DNA of 64,000 nt, taken from CAVPDE01 sp963702565 (lineage in GTDB: Bacteria; Desulfobacterota; DSM-4660; Desulfatiglandales; HGW-15). Every line of letters begins with the position of its first letter. Positions within the stretch are counted from its first letter, which is position 1. This document shows positions 8,906-18,451 of the stretch, in pieces. A model generated the notes under the pieces. That model made no database searches. It was not told where the DNA came from and saw only the letters and a program-made list of their open reading frames with translations. The stretch covers positions 248,001 through 312,000 of the forward strand of contig CAVPDE010000018.1 of assembly GCA_963702565.1 (NCBI GenBank), read 5' to 3'. The position numbers and the translations under genes were made by a program.

Positions 8906-9811
8906 CTATTCGAACTCTTCAGATTCTTCTGTAGGATAGAAAAGAGATAAATGTTCATGCTTGATCTTTTCAGGGTCTTCCCTCAGAAGGGTCGCTTCTG
9001 CATCCCTTCTGAAGATCATGGCCCGATCTTCCATCCCAATGAGCTTCTCAGTGATGCCCTGCTCTCGCAACATGGCTTTGATGGTCTTGAACAGGTCTTG
9101 TTTCCCGCAAAGCAGGGTACTCTCTTGAAGAATCTTGCAGGCGACCATACGCTTGAAGGTATCAAACTCCATCTGCTCCCTGACACGGGCCAGGTCCTTT
9201 ACCACATAGTCAATCTCTTCCCTGAGGTGCGGTGCGATTAGGATTTTCTGTTTTTCTTTGTAGATCAGCTCATCCATTCTCCCCATAAGCTCTTTCGGAA
9301 ACAGGTCATCCACGACGACTACCAGATCCATATCCGATCCCTTGACTAATTTGCCCGTGCTTCTTTCCGGTCGGGGAACATCATGGGCCATGTCGTAGAC
9401 GATGTCCCCTGCAATGAGGATGCAAGCCTGTTCCTCTATCAGGGCATCATTTTCGAATCGGCTGAGCACGGCTGAAAAAATATTGTTGGCCAGTTCTAAC
9501 TTTGCCCTGCTGACTTCTTTAATGTGCAAGGCAATCTCGTCTGCTCTCCGGACAAGGGAAGACTCATCCCAGGTCAGCCCAATGACCGAATAGGTCAAGA
9601 ATTCTCTTAAGATGGATGGAGAAAGGCGGGCGAAACCTTCAATCTTGGAGTCTAACCTGAGATACCTGCGTCCTATGGTCTGGAGGGCAATCTGTTTTGA
9701 ACGCTGGCAGGCACGCCACAGAAGAAGGGCGTCATCGCACGAAGTTTCCAACAGCTCAGCTCCTGTAAGCGGCCCCTTCTCTTTTAAAACGGTGATGATT
9801 TTTTCTTCCAC
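8906..9811 (-). CDS. Nucleotidyltransferase-fold protein with N-terminal winged-helix-like segment
   Basis: 301 residues. The first 60 residues (LKEKGPLTGAELLE onward) resemble a small helix-turn-helix. The middle carries a polymerase-beta-type signature, KGSDMDLVVVVDD at about 158-170, the GSxxDL..xxD core of minimal nucleotidyltransferases. The rest is charged and helical. Such proteins transfer nucleotides to proteins, RNA or small molecules; the target cannot be read here. The start is GTG 9811 with a weak ribosome site, so the N-terminus is uncertain. It is a monocistronic leftward gene; the 143 bp to the GlmU-like gene holds nothing clear. Confidence 0.75.
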   Translation of the reverse strand: MEEKIITVLKEKGPLTGAELLETSCDDALLLWRACQRSKQIALQTIGRRYLRLDSKIEGFARLSPSILREFLTYSVIGLTWDESSLVRRADEIALHIKEVSRAKLELANNIFSAVLSRFENDALIEEQACILIAGDIVYDMAHDVPRPERSTGKLVKGSDMDLVVVVDDLFPKELMGRMDELIYKEKQKILIAPHLREEIDYVVKDLARVREQMEFDTFKRMVACKILQESTLLCGKQDLFKTIKAMLREQGITEKLIGMEDRAMIFRRDAEATLLREDPEKIKHEHLSLFYPTEESEEFE

Positions 9812-10426
9812 GGGTAGGTCTTCACGCCCTTGCCGGGAATTATTTAACTTCTGATTTCATCGGGATGTCCAGGGTGGGGGGATTGGGGCATTAACGAATT
9901 GAGGCATTCATTCCTCAATTCCAAAATCCCTGAATTCTCCAATCCCTCAATCAGATTTTTGGGAAGAATACGGGAAGGCCCTCTCTTTGTCAAGCAACGC
10001 TGAACGCAGTCAAGCTCATCCTTGCAGCCCATCTCTTCAAGTGCAGCCCCTTTTTCCTTGACAGGCAGGGTTTCATGTATAAACTATAGTTTTACAGTAT
10101 AGAATAAAATCCCATCAGTCGAAGAGAACAAAACAGACCGGCATTCGGCCGGTCTCTCGCATCTTGGAAACAAAAAAGCAAGACACGCGTTCATATTTCA
10201 TCCCTTCAAAGGGCAGTCCATCAAGAGGTCCTTCTCCCAAATGGGTCATTGTGCACGGTCACGTTGAGTCGGGTTGGAGTGCTGAATGTTCAGCATCAGG
10301 GACACCAGCCTTTGAAAGGCTTAGTCAAGAGTGGGCGGCTTCGCGTCACTGCACTGACGCACAAAGACGGAATGGAGCACTTTGGAACGGCTCCGAGGAT
10401 AAATCAAAAGAGGAGGGTTTTCGGGC
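9812..10426. other. Intergenic, about 615 bp between divergent genes
   Basis: It holds the octamer array at 9878-9951 and a possible promoter with TTGACA at 10058-10063 and AACTAT at 10082-10087 (spacing 18), overlapping the palindrome AACTATAGTT. A perfect 8-bp hairpin AGACCGGC/GCCGGTCT lies at 10135-10155. Short open frames between 10164 and 10426 show no protein-like character. Confidence 0.5.
9878..9951. repeat. Two-armed octamer array
   Basis: The right arm reads as exact 8-nt words from 9910: ATTCCTCA, ATTCCAAA, ATCCCTGA, ATTCTCCA, ATCCCTCA. The left arm (about 9877-9908), read on the other strand, gives AATGCCTC, AATTCGTT, AATGCCCC, AATCCCCC. The cores are complementary between arms but the other positions vary, so it is not a simple inverted repeat. 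Same design as 39159-39238. Confidence 0.6.
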
Positions 10427-11668
10427 ATGAAGAACATTGTGATTTTGGGGTCAGGTTCAGGCGGAACCATGGTGGCCACGCTGCTCAGGAGGCAGCTGGA
10501 CGAAAAGGAGTGGGCGATCACGGTCATTGACCGGGACTGGCAGCATCACTATCAGCCCGGCTGGTTGTTCATCCCCTTTGGGATTTACACAGCCCAGGAC
10601 TGTGTCAAGCCGAAAAGCGATTTTATCCCCAAAGGGGTGAATCTCGTCATGGACGAAGTCACGGGCATAGACCCCAAACAGCGCCTCATCAAAGCCAAGC
10701 AAGGGGTTTACAACTATGACTGGCTCGTCATTGCCACGGGATGCCGCATTATGCCCGATGAGATCGACGGCATGATGGAAGACTGGCGCAACAACATCCA
10801 TGACTTTTACAGTCTTGAGGGGGCGGTCGCCCTCCACAAGAAATTGAAGTACTTCGACAAAGGAAAGGTGGTGCTCAATATCGCCGAGCTGCCTTTCAAA
10901 TGCCCTGTGGCGCCCCTGGAATTCATCTACATGGCGGACTGGTTTTTCACCGTCAATGGGGTGAGGAAGGACATTGAGATCGAACTGGTCACTCCGCTGG
11001 CCGGTGCCTTCACCAAACCCATGGCCTCAAAAGCTTTCTCCCATATCGCGGAGCAAAAGAATATTAAGATTACCCCCAATTTCGACATCGCTCAGGTCAA
11101 CGTGAGCGAAAAGACGATCGAGTCTCATAAAGGAGAGGAAGTGGCCTATGACCTGCTGGTCTCCATTCCTCCCAACTTCGGGTCCCAGGTGATCATTGAC
11201 TCGGGCATGGGGGACCCGCTCGGTTACGTGAACACAGATCATTTCACTCTCAAAGCCAAAGACTTTGACAATATCTATGTGATTGGAGATGCCACGAACG
11301 TGCCTACTTCCAAGGCCGGCTCTGTGGCTCACTACGAATCAGCGACCGTGGTCGAAAACATCATTCGGGAAATCGACGGCCACGCACCAAAGACGACTTT
11401 TGACGGCCATTCCACGTGTTTTATCGTCACCGGCTACGAGAAGGCGGTTCTCATCGACTTCAACTACAAGGTAGAACCGCTTTCTGGGAAATTCCCTTTT
11501 CCAGGGCTGGGGCCATGCGATTTGCTTGGTGAGAGCTATTTCAACTACTGGGGCAAAATGATGTTCAAATGGGTCTATTGGAACATGATGTTGAAAGGCC
11601 TTGAATTGCCTCTCGAACCGCAAATGGAAATGGCGGGAAAACTGCGCCGCAGCGTGCCTACCGCATGA
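10427..11668 (+). CDS. Sulfide:quinone oxidoreductase-type FAD protein
   Basis: 413 residues, pyridine nucleotide-disulfide oxidoreductase fold, membrane-associated. It probably oxidises sulfide (or a related sulfur species) and reduces quinone. The FAD-binding dinucleotide motif GSGSGG is at 8-13 and the second FAD site YVIGDATNVPTSKAG at about 284-298. Cysteines at 159 (PFKCPVAPLE) and 331 (STCFIVTGYEKA) fall where SQRs keep their redox cysteines; further cysteines are at 59, 106 and 364. ATG 10427 is preceded by GAGGAGGG. The DUF1641 gene follows within 20 bp. SQR is more likely than flavocytochrome c sulfide dehydrogenase because no signal peptide is present. Confidence 0.85.
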   Translation: MKNIVILGSGSGGTMVATLLRRQLDEKEWAITVIDRDWQHHYQPGWLFIPFGIYTAQDCVKPKSDFIPKGVNLVMDEVTGIDPKQRLIKAKQGVYNYDWLVIATGCRIMPDEIDGMMEDWRNNIHDFYSLEGAVALHKKLKYFDKGKVVLNIAELPFKCPVAPLEFIYMADWFFTVNGVRKDIEIELVTPLAGAFTKPMASKAFSHIAEQKNIKITPNFDIAQVNVSEKTIESHKGEEVAYDLLVSIPPNFGSQVIIDSGMGDPLGYVNTDHFTLKAKDFDNIYVIGDATNVPTSKAGSVAHYESATVVENIIREIDGHAPKTTFDGHSTCFIVTGYEKAVLIDFNYKVEPLSGKFPFPGLGPCDLLGESYFNYWGKMMFKWVYWNMMLKGLELPLEPQMEMAGKLRRSVPTA

Positions 11669-11686
11669 GCTATGGAGGTGCCAGTG

Positions 11687-12337
11687 ATGAATAACGAAGA
11701 AATCATTCTTCAGCGACTCGACCACTTGGAGGCCAGCCTGGCTCCCATAAGCGAAACGTTCAAAAGCGTCATGGAATTGAAAGACGACGTGACTCCCCTC
11801 ATCAATCGGGGATTCAAAGTTCTCATTGAAGAACTTCAGGACGTGGAGGGCGCGTTTCAGCTCGAGGATCTATTCAGGCTCATCAAGCAGGGCCTCAGGA
11901 GCATTCGAAACTTCTCATGGTCTCTGGAACAGCTCGAAAGCCTCATCGATCTGCTCAAAACCTTGGAACCCCTTCTCAAATCCACTGTGCCTCAATTGAT
12001 CCACTACCTGGATGACATGGAGCAAAAGGGCGTGTTCCGCACGTATGGGGCAATGCTCAGTGTGAGGGCGAAGGTCGCCAAGCAGTACAGCCCTGAGGAC
12101 TTTGAACTGATGAGTGATGCGTTCACCTCCCTTTTGGGCCTTTTGAGAAAACTGGCCACACCGGAAGTTCAAGCCCTGCTGCAAAGGGTGATGGAAATCC
12201 CAGTAGGCCTGGATTTGGGATCCAGCCAGAGCGTGGGACCGGTGGGCCTCCTCAAAGCCGCCTACAGCGACGACGTAAAACAAGGGCTCGGGGTCATGAT
12301 CGAGTTGACTAAAGCGATGGGGAAACTGAAGGGGTGA
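11687..12337 (+). CDS. DUF1641 family protein
   Basis: 216 residues, almost wholly helical, no cysteines, no membrane segments or signal peptide. The pattern of Leu-rich helices (RGFKVLIEELQDVEG ... LRSIRNFSWSLEQLESLIDLL, then GLLRKLATPEVQALLQRV) is that of DUF1641. Members of this family often lie beside SQR-like or formate dehydrogenase genes; the biochemical role is not known to me. ATG 11687 was chosen because TGGAGGTG ends about 6 nt before it. It forms a pair with the SQR gene and may help attach it to the membrane or to a partner; that is inference. Confidence 0.75.
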   Translation: MNNEEIILQRLDHLEASLAPISETFKSVMELKDDVTPLINRGFKVLIEELQDVEGAFQLEDLFRLIKQGLRSIRNFSWSLEQLESLIDLLKTLEPLLKSTVPQLIHYLDDMEQKGVFRTYGAMLSVRAKVAKQYSPEDFELMSDAFTSLLGLLRKLATPEVQALLQRVMEIPVGLDLGSSQSVGPVGLLKAAYSDDVKQGLGVMIELTKAMGKLKG

Positions 12338-12437
12338 TGGAACAGGCTTTCACGCGAAGATAACTTTTCATCCGAGGGTACTGTCCACTGGGAAGACCCA
12401 CGGCCGGTGGAGACTAAACCGTCGAAGGAGACCAAAG

Positions 12438-12794
12438 ATGCCAAAGAAAATCCTGATTATTGACGATGATCCGGATATCGTTAGCTATCTTGATGCCACG
12501 TTCAAGAATGCAGGGTATGCCACGGCTGTGGCCTACCATGGAGAAGAGGCCTTGCAGAAGGTCAAAACGGAGAAACCGGATCTCATCACTCTGGACATGG
12601 AAATGCCTGTCAAAGGAGGGACCATGTTCTTTGTGGGGCTGCGAAAGGAAAAAGAGACGAAAGAGATCCCGGTCATCGTCATCAGCGGGATCGGGCCGAG
12701 ACCCCCAACCCTGAAAGCGGATATCCCGACCGTGAGCAAGCCCATTGACCGGGAACTGCTTCTCAAACTCGTAGCCGAGAAGTTGGCGTCCTAG
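12438..12794 (+). CDS. Stand-alone response regulator receiver protein
   Basis: 118 residues, a single receiver domain: the acidic pair DDD at 9-11, phospho-acceptor Asp in LITLDMEMP (about 53), Ser in VISG and Lys in VSKPID. There is no output domain, so it probably works by protein-protein contact (phosphorelay or allosteric). GAAGGAG precedes the ATG. It lies 100 bp after the DUF1641 gene and 95 bp before a receiver-kinase hybrid, the probable partner. Confidence 0.88.
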   Translation: MPKKILIIDDDPDIVSYLDATFKNAGYATAVAYHGEEALQKVKTEKPDLITLDMEMPVKGGTMFFVGLRKEKETKEIPVIVISGIGPRPPTLKADIPTVSKPIDRELLLKLVAEKLAS

Positions 12795-12889
12795 ATCCGA
12801 AGGGCCTTGCAGCCCCCATGCACCGAGCGCTGGGAGGAGGAGGCCTGTCGGATTTCAGGGAGCAATTCATCTCGTTGCGGAGCCGGACC

Positions 12890-14413
12890 ATGAAAGAGAA
12901 GGTCTTGATCGCAGACGACGAAGAGGACATCCGCGATCTCCTGGGGCTTCTTTTGGAAGATCTGGGTTTTGAAGTGGTCAAAGCAGGGGACGGGAACAGC
13001 GCCTTCTCCCTGTTTCAGGAGGCACGACCGTCCATTGTTCTGACCGACATCAAGATGCCGGGCATGGACGGGATCCAGTTGCTGAAGAGGGTGAAGGCCG
13101 AGCGGCCGGATATCGAAGTCATCATGATTTCCGGTCACGGGGATTTGAACCTTGCCATCGAGAGCTTGAAATACGAGGCCGCCGACTTCATCACCAAGCC
13201 CATTGACGACGCCCTTCTCAGCCATGCTCTGCAGAAAGCGCAGGAAAAGATCTCGCTCAAGCGGGAGCTTCGCGCTTACACGGAAAACCTCGAAAACCTC
13301 GTACGGGAGAAATCGGCAAAGCTTCAGCGCTTCTTCGACGAAGTCCCATGCTACGTGACGGTCCAGGATCGCGAGCTGAACATCATCGAAGCCAACCGTC
13401 GATTCAAAGAGGATTTCGGGTTCACCCCGGGCAAGGCCTGTTTCGAGGCCTACAAGCATCGTCTCGAACCTTGCAAAGAATGCCCCATTCTCCAAACCTT
13501 TGAAGACGGAAAAAGCCACCAGGCAGAGACCGTCGTCACCGCCTGTAACGGCGAGCACTACAACATCCTGATATGGACCGCGCCGCTGACAGATGCTGAA
13601 GGCCGAGTCACCCACGTCATTGAGATGTCCACGAACATTACGCTGATTCGCCAGCTTCAGGATCACATCGCCTCTTTGGGCATGATGCTCGGATCCATGT
13701 CCCACGGCATCAAGGGGCTTCTGACGGCTCTGGACGGCGGGGTCTATCGGATGGAATCGGGATTGGTCAAGGGCGATCTGGAGGAGACTCGCTCAGGCTG
13801 GGACATGCTTCGTTTACGCATCGAACGGATCAGGAAGATGGTCCTGGACGTACTCTACTACACCAAGTCGAGGGAACTCGAACTCACGGAGGTGGGCCTT
13901 CGAGCCTTTGTGGAAGAGCTTGCGGCGGGCATCTGGCCGCAGGCGGACCAAGCCGGAGTGACCTTCGTGCTGAATGCAACAGGTGTCGAAGGGACGATCG
14001 AAGCGGACACGGTGGCTCTTTCCTCTGCGATGGTGAATTTCCTGGAAAACGCCCTGGATGCCTGCCACATGGATCGCACAAAGAAAGACCACACCATCAC
14101 CTTCACGATCAGGAGGCTGGGGGGCCGCGTTGTGTTTGAAATCACAGACAACGGTCTCGGGATGGAACAGGAGACAAAGAACAACCTGTTCACCTTGTTT
14201 TTCTCCTCGAAGGGATCCCGAGGCACGGGAATCGGCCTGTTTGTTTCCAATCACGTCATCACCCAGCATCACGGGCATATCTCGGTGGAATCCGAATTCG
14301 GCAAAGGGACCCGCATCCAGGTGGAGATCCCGGCAAAGCAGACATCGAGTCCACCATCCATCGGATATTCGAAGGATCCGGAGAGGCATGTTCTAGGTGC
14401 TGAACTTCATTAG
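12890..14413 (+). CDS. Hybrid receiver-PAS-histidine kinase
   Basis: 507 residues, soluble. The order is receiver domain (1-120, Asp53 in LTDIKMPG), coiled coil (120-148), PAS domain (150-250), dimerisation/phospho-acceptor helix with His272 (SMSHGIKG) and an HATPase domain (NFLENALDAC, DNGLGM, GTGIGLF). The PAS domain contains CFEAYKH...CKECP (C184, C195, C198), a CxxCP cysteine set that recurs in the next kinase and could bind metal or sense redox. ATG 12890 is used because GGAG lies 7 nt upstream; the upstream in-frame start at 12818 adds a disordered stretch. It overlaps the next kinase by 17 nt, so the two are coupled. Confidence 0.88.
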   Translation: MKEKVLIADDEEDIRDLLGLLLEDLGFEVVKAGDGNSAFSLFQEARPSIVLTDIKMPGMDGIQLLKRVKAERPDIEVIMISGHGDLNLAIESLKYEAADFITKPIDDALLSHALQKAQEKISLKRELRAYTENLENLVREKSAKLQRFFDEVPCYVTVQDRELNIIEANRRFKEDFGFTPGKACFEAYKHRLEPCKECPILQTFEDGKSHQAETVVTACNGEHYNILIWTAPLTDAEGRVTHVIEMSTNITLIRQLQDHIASLGMMLGSMSHGIKGLLTALDGGVYRMESGLVKGDLEETRSGWDMLRLRIERIRKMVLDVLYYTKSRELELTEVGLRAFVEELAAGIWPQADQAGVTFVLNATGVEGTIEADTVALSSAMVNFLENALDACHMDRTKKDHTITFTIRRLGGRVVFEITDNGLGMEQETKNNLFTLFFSSKGSRGTGIGLFVSNHVITQHHGHISVESEFGKGTRIQVEIPAKQTSSPPSIGYSKDPERHVLGAELH

Positions 14414-16232
14414 AAAAGCCCGCCTGCCCCTTCTCGTCAAGATCATTCTGTGCACAGGCATCCCCTTTATCCTCACCGTCTGCCTCCTCTTTGCCATTCA
14501 TTTTAGGCAGGGTGCGGAGAGTTCCTTGACATGGCCTTTTGTTCTCAAGAACGCGGCCTACCTGCTCGGCATCGCACTTATCTTCATAGGGCTTGTCTAC
14601 GCAGCCCTGTTCAAGCTAGTCCAGCTTCCTATCCGAAGCATGATCGCCGGGATCGGGAAGATTGGGGCTGAAGGCGGAGAGTCACTGGGGATCCCAGACC
14701 AGAATGATGAACTGGGGGAACTGGCCAAAGCGATCCATCAGGTCGGCGAGAAGGTGAGGGCGAAGCATGCGGCGCTGACGGAGCAACGTGAAATCTACTG
14801 GCGACTGTTCGAAGCGGCACCGTGCATCATCACCGTTCAAAACAAGGATTTCGAACTCATCCGGTACAACAAGTATTTTGAGGACCACTTTCCCGTGAGG
14901 AAGGGAATTCATTGCTATGAGGCGTACAAGAATCAGCCGGTGAAGTGCGAGCCCTGCCCGGTGGAGAAAACCTTCGGGCAGGGCGTTCCACACTTCAGCG
15001 AAGAGAGCGGTTTCTACAAGGACGGCTCCCGAGCGCACTGGATGGTGAGCGCGTCCCCCATGTTCGATCGCGACGGGAAGGTGGTGGCGGCCGTCTCCGT
15101 GTCCCTCGACATTACGGCCAGAAAGAAGCTCGAAGAGGATTTGAAGAAATCCGAGAGGAAATACAACGCTGTCTTCAACAATATCCCCCGCGCGCTTTTC
15201 CTTCTGAACAGAGAAACCTTGGCCATCCTGGACTGCAATCGCAGCGCGACCTCCTTGTACGGGTACACCAAGGGAGAGATGATCGGGAAGAACTTCATGG
15301 AGTTCTTCGCTGAAACGGACCGAGAGGAGCACAAGTCCCTTGTCAAGAACCTTCAGAGCATCAATCGCGTGAAGCATTTGGCAAAGGAGGAGAGATCCTT
15401 CTATGTGAATATCAGTCTCACGGATTCGGATTATCAGGTGGCGCCAAAGGTCATCCTGGCCATGGTGATTGATGTGACGGAGCGCATTGAGGCGGAGCAG
15501 CAGGTGATTCAGGCCAACAAGATGGCCACCCTCGGCGAAATGGCCACCGGAGTAGCCCATGAACTGAACCAGCCCCTGTCCGTGATCCAGATGATCTCCA
15601 ATCTTTTTGTTCGAAAACTCGATCGCGGTGCTTTGCCTGACAGGGAAACCCTTTCGGAGGTCTCGTCGAAACTTCGGTCCAACGTGGAGCGAGCCTCAAA
15701 GATCATCAGCCACATGAGAGAATTCGGGCGGAAGTCCGCTTTGGAGGTTTCCTCCGTACAAATCAATGACGTGATCCTGAAGTCTCTTGATTTTTTCAGC
15801 CAGCAGCTTCGGCTGAGGAACATTGAGGTGATCCTGGAATTGGAAAACGGGGTTCCGACCATCGAGGCAGACCCCAACCGGTTGGAGCAGGTCTTCATCA
15901 ATCTCCTCACCAACGCCCGGGACGCCATCGAGGAGAAATCCTTGAAGGAGCCCTCGTCCCAGGGGGGTAAGCGGATCACCATTCGAACGCATTTCAATCG
16001 GCGGTACGTATTTGCCGAGGTCTGCGACAGCGGCACCGGCATCCCCAAGGAGCTTACCCACAAAATCTTTGAGCCCTTTTTCACCACCAAAACCGTGGGG
16101 AAGGGCACGGGTCTCGGACTTTCGATCAGCTACAACATCATCTCCGATTACGGGGGAACCATCCACGCCGTGTCCAAAGAGGGGGAAGGGGTCTGCTTCG
16201 ACATTCGGTTTCCCCGCGCAACCGCAACGTGA
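14397..16232 (+). CDS. Membrane-bound PAS-PAS sensor histidine kinase
   Basis: 611 residues. Two transmembrane helices (about 12-35 and 50-72) are followed by a HAMP-like linker, a first PAS with CYEAYKN...CEPCP (C173, C184, C187), a second PAS (about 255-365), the H-box GVAHELNQPL with His388, and an HATPase domain (NLLTNARDA, DSGTGIP, GTGLGLSISY). Starts with GTG 14397 inside the preceding kinase gene. The short periplasmic loop suggests that sensing is mainly cytoplasmic. No DNA-binding regulator lies nearby; the lone receiver at 12438 is the likely target. Confidence 0.88.
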   Translation: MLNFIRKARLPLLVKIILCTGIPFILTVCLLFAIHFRQGAESSLTWPFVLKNAAYLLGIALIFIGLVYAALFKLVQLPIRSMIAGIGKIGAEGGESLGIPDQNDELGELAKAIHQVGEKVRAKHAALTEQREIYWRLFEAAPCIITVQNKDFELIRYNKYFEDHFPVRKGIHCYEAYKNQPVKCEPCPVEKTFGQGVPHFSEESGFYKDGSRAHWMVSASPMFDRDGKVVAAVSVSLDITARKKLEEDLKKSERKYNAVFNNIPRALFLLNRETLAILDCNRSATSLYGYTKGEMIGKNFMEFFAETDREEHKSLVKNLQSINRVKHLAKEERSFYVNISLTDSDYQVAPKVILAMVIDVTERIEAEQQVIQANKMATLGEMATGVAHELNQPLSVIQMISNLFVRKLDRGALPDRETLSEVSSKLRSNVERASKIISHMREFGRKSALEVSSVQINDVILKSLDFFSQQLRLRNIEVILELENGVPTIEADPNRLEQVFINLLTNARDAIEEKSLKEPSSQGGKRITIRTHFNRRYVFAEVCDSGTGIPKELTHKIFEPFFTTKTVGKGTGLGLSISYNIISDYGGTIHAVSKEGEGVCFDIRFPRATAT

Positions 16233-16249
16233 GGTTTGCGGGACCCTTT

Positions 16250-18451
16250 CTATTGCCCGGGGGCCTTGGTGACCTTGCAGAGGAGCGTTCGAAGAGGCCA
16301 GCCGCCGCTGATGGGATTGCAGATATCCGGATCGTCGTCGGTGAGCACATTGCAGTTTGATTTCCAGATCCCGTAAAGAGAGGGCTCTGCACCGTCCTCT
16401 TCCGGATACCACCACCCGTGCTGAACGTGCACCACCCTGGGATTCAACCCGTCAAAAATCTGACATTTCTGAGTGATCTTGCCCCTGGGCGATTCGATCC
16501 AAACCCAGTCCCCATCCTGGATTCCCAGACTCACGGCCGTGTCCGGGTGTATCTGAACGATGGGCTCTGGGTGCATCTTTCTCATGGAGGGAACCTGCCG
16601 GTGCTCTGAGTGATAAAAGGGCTGATGCCGGCCTCCGGTGATGAGAATGAAGGGATACTCCTTGGCCACATCCGGACGGCTGAAAGGCGACTCAGGAGGC
16701 TCTTTGTACTCAGGCAGAGGATCATAGCCGAGGGCCTCGAGGATTTTGGAAGAGAGCTCGATCTTGCCTGTGGTGGTGGCAAAGCCGGCTTTTTCATACC
16801 GCTGAGGTTCTTTTGGGGAACTCAGAAATCCCCCCTGGCCCATGAACTCCTTGAAGGTGAGATGAAGGGGTTTGAGCCTGAAGTCATAGAGATCTTCCAG
16901 GGTCTCCCAGGGCCAATCCTTTTCCTGCCCGAGCTGCAACCCCATGCCCCTCCAGATGTCGTAGTCGTCCCTGCGGTCATGCTTTCCCTTGACGGTTTTC
17001 GGCAGGGCCCGTTCGCTGCCCACGACCCCTGAATAGGTCCACAACCAGGGCCTTTCGAGATAGGTCGTTGCAGGCAGCACATAGTCGGCCAACTGGGCGC
17101 TCGGCGTCATGAAAAAGTCCGCAACCACATAGAGATCCAGGCTCTTGAGCGCCTCATACACCATGCGGGTGTTGGGGGCGGTGACCATGGGATTGCTGGA
17201 AAGGGTGATCATCCCGCGAACAGGGTAAGGCTTGCCTGTGAGCATGGCGCGGTAAATGGTCGGCCCGTGAGCAAAGGCTTCGTAAGACGTGCGGTTGTAA
17301 GCTTCATTGCCGTAAACTCTACGCACCTGGGTCTGCACCTGGTCAAAACCCTTGCGGGACATAAGCCGGAAGCGATCGATCCCCAGCGTTTTCTCGATCT
17401 GCGTATCGGGCAACCGGTCATGGGCTGCGATCTCCTGCTCGTGAATGAGTCCGGGGTAAGGGGTCGTGAAAACATCCCCGCCTTTTGCATCCACATTGGC
17501 GCAAAGGGCGGACAGGAGAAAATGGGCGTGAAGGGTTTCAATCACGCCGGGCAGGTGCTCGACTCCCATGCCGTGGTTGGTCACCGCAGGCCCGAGGGTC
17601 GCATACCACTCCGCAGCCTGTTGGATTTTTTCAGCAGGCACCCAGGTGATTTTCGCCACCCTGTCGAGAGGGTACTGGCTGGCTCTCTTTCTGAGGTCCT
17701 GAAAGCCATGACACCATTTTTCAACAAAAGGTTTGTTGTAGAGTTCTTTCTGGATGATGTGGTTGATCATCGCCAGGGCAAGGGCACAGTCAGTGCCGGG
17801 CCGAATTTGAAGCCACAGGTCCGCCTGTCTCACCGAGTCGATCCCTCTCGGGTCGATCACAATGATCTTGGCGCCGTTCTCTTTGCGGGCCTTGACCGCG
17901 GCTTTCCAGAAGACGTCCCAGTACCGAGGCCCGCCTCCTCCCCACAGGAGGATGCACTTCGTGTTGTCCCGGACCACGGGGAACAGGCGCCACCCGAAGA
18001 GCACGTGGCTCATGACGCAGAAGGGCCCATAGCAGATCTGGCCGGCTCCTGTGTGGTTCGGAGAGCCGAGGAGATTGAAGAACCGCTGCCGGATTTCGTC
18101 GTGGGTTCTTCCTGTGCCGCTCGTGGTGGCTATGGCCTCAGGGCCGTGGCAATCGATGATCTTCCTGAGCCTTGCGCCGATTTCCGCGAAAGCATCGTCC
18201 CAGGAGATTTGCCGCCACTTGTTTTCACCGCGCCCGCCGGTCCGCTTGAGCGGAACATTCAGCCGGCCCGGATGATAGAAATACTCCACCGCATTTCTCC
18301 GGCGCGGGCATCCTTTGGTAATCGGGTATGAGGATTTCGTCCCCGGAAAAGTCTCGTCCGGCTCCACTGAGAGGAGACGGTCTCCATCCACTTCCGCAGC
18401 CAGCCGGCACGCGTTGTGACACTGCATGCAAATCACTTTTTTCAATTCCAT
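16250..18451 (-). CDS. Molybdopterin oxidoreductase (MopB family)
   Basis: 733 residues, bis-molybdopterin guanine dinucleotide enzyme. The N-terminal [4Fe-4S] motif C8xxC11xxxC15 with C48 (GCPRR) is intact. Cys139 in GQICYGPFC is the likely Mo/W ligand. The cofactor-binding C-terminal domain is present (LITGGRHQPFYHSEHRQ). No Tat signal, so cytoplasmic. No electron-transfer or membrane subunit is adjacent. Size and motif layout fit the thiosulfate-reductase/acetylene-hydratase branch, but the substrate cannot be assigned. ATG 18451 has GAGG upstream. It converges on the kinase gene with a 17-bp gap and faces away from kynU. Confidence 0.85.
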   Translation of the reverse strand: MELKKVICMQCHNACRLAAEVDGDRLLSVEPDETFPGTKSSYPITKGCPRRRNAVEYFYHPGRLNVPLKRTGGRGENKWRQISWDDAFAEIGARLRKIIDCHGPEAIATTSGTGRTHDEIRQRFFNLLGSPNHTGAGQICYGPFCVMSHVLFGWRLFPVVRDNTKCILLWGGGGPRYWDVFWKAAVKARKENGAKIIVIDPRGIDSVRQADLWLQIRPGTDCALALAMINHIIQKELYNKPFVEKWCHGFQDLRKRASQYPLDRVAKITWVPAEKIQQAAEWYATLGPAVTNHGMGVEHLPGVIETLHAHFLLSALCANVDAKGGDVFTTPYPGLIHEQEIAAHDRLPDTQIEKTLGIDRFRLMSRKGFDQVQTQVRRVYGNEAYNRTSYEAFAHGPTIYRAMLTGKPYPVRGMITLSSNPMVTAPNTRMVYEALKSLDLYVVADFFMTPSAQLADYVLPATTYLERPWLWTYSGVVGSERALPKTVKGKHDRRDDYDIWRGMGLQLGQEKDWPWETLEDLYDFRLKPLHLTFKEFMGQGGFLSSPKEPQRYEKAGFATTTGKIELSSKILEALGYDPLPEYKEPPESPFSRPDVAKEYPFILITGGRHQPFYHSEHRQVPSMRKMHPEPIVQIHPDTAVSLGIQDGDWVWIESPRGKITQKCQIFDGLNPRVVHVQHGWWYPEEDGAEPSLYGIWKSNCNVLTDDDPDICNPISGGWPLRTLLCKVTKAPGQ

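Noticed and set aside
9844..10032. A 62-codon minus-strand frame
   Set aside because: It runs through the octamer array, has no ribosome site and its composition follows the repeat words.
10164..10530. Two overlapping plus-strand frames before the SQR gene
   Set aside because: Overlapping frames of low-complexity character without ribosome sites; the second runs into the SQR start.
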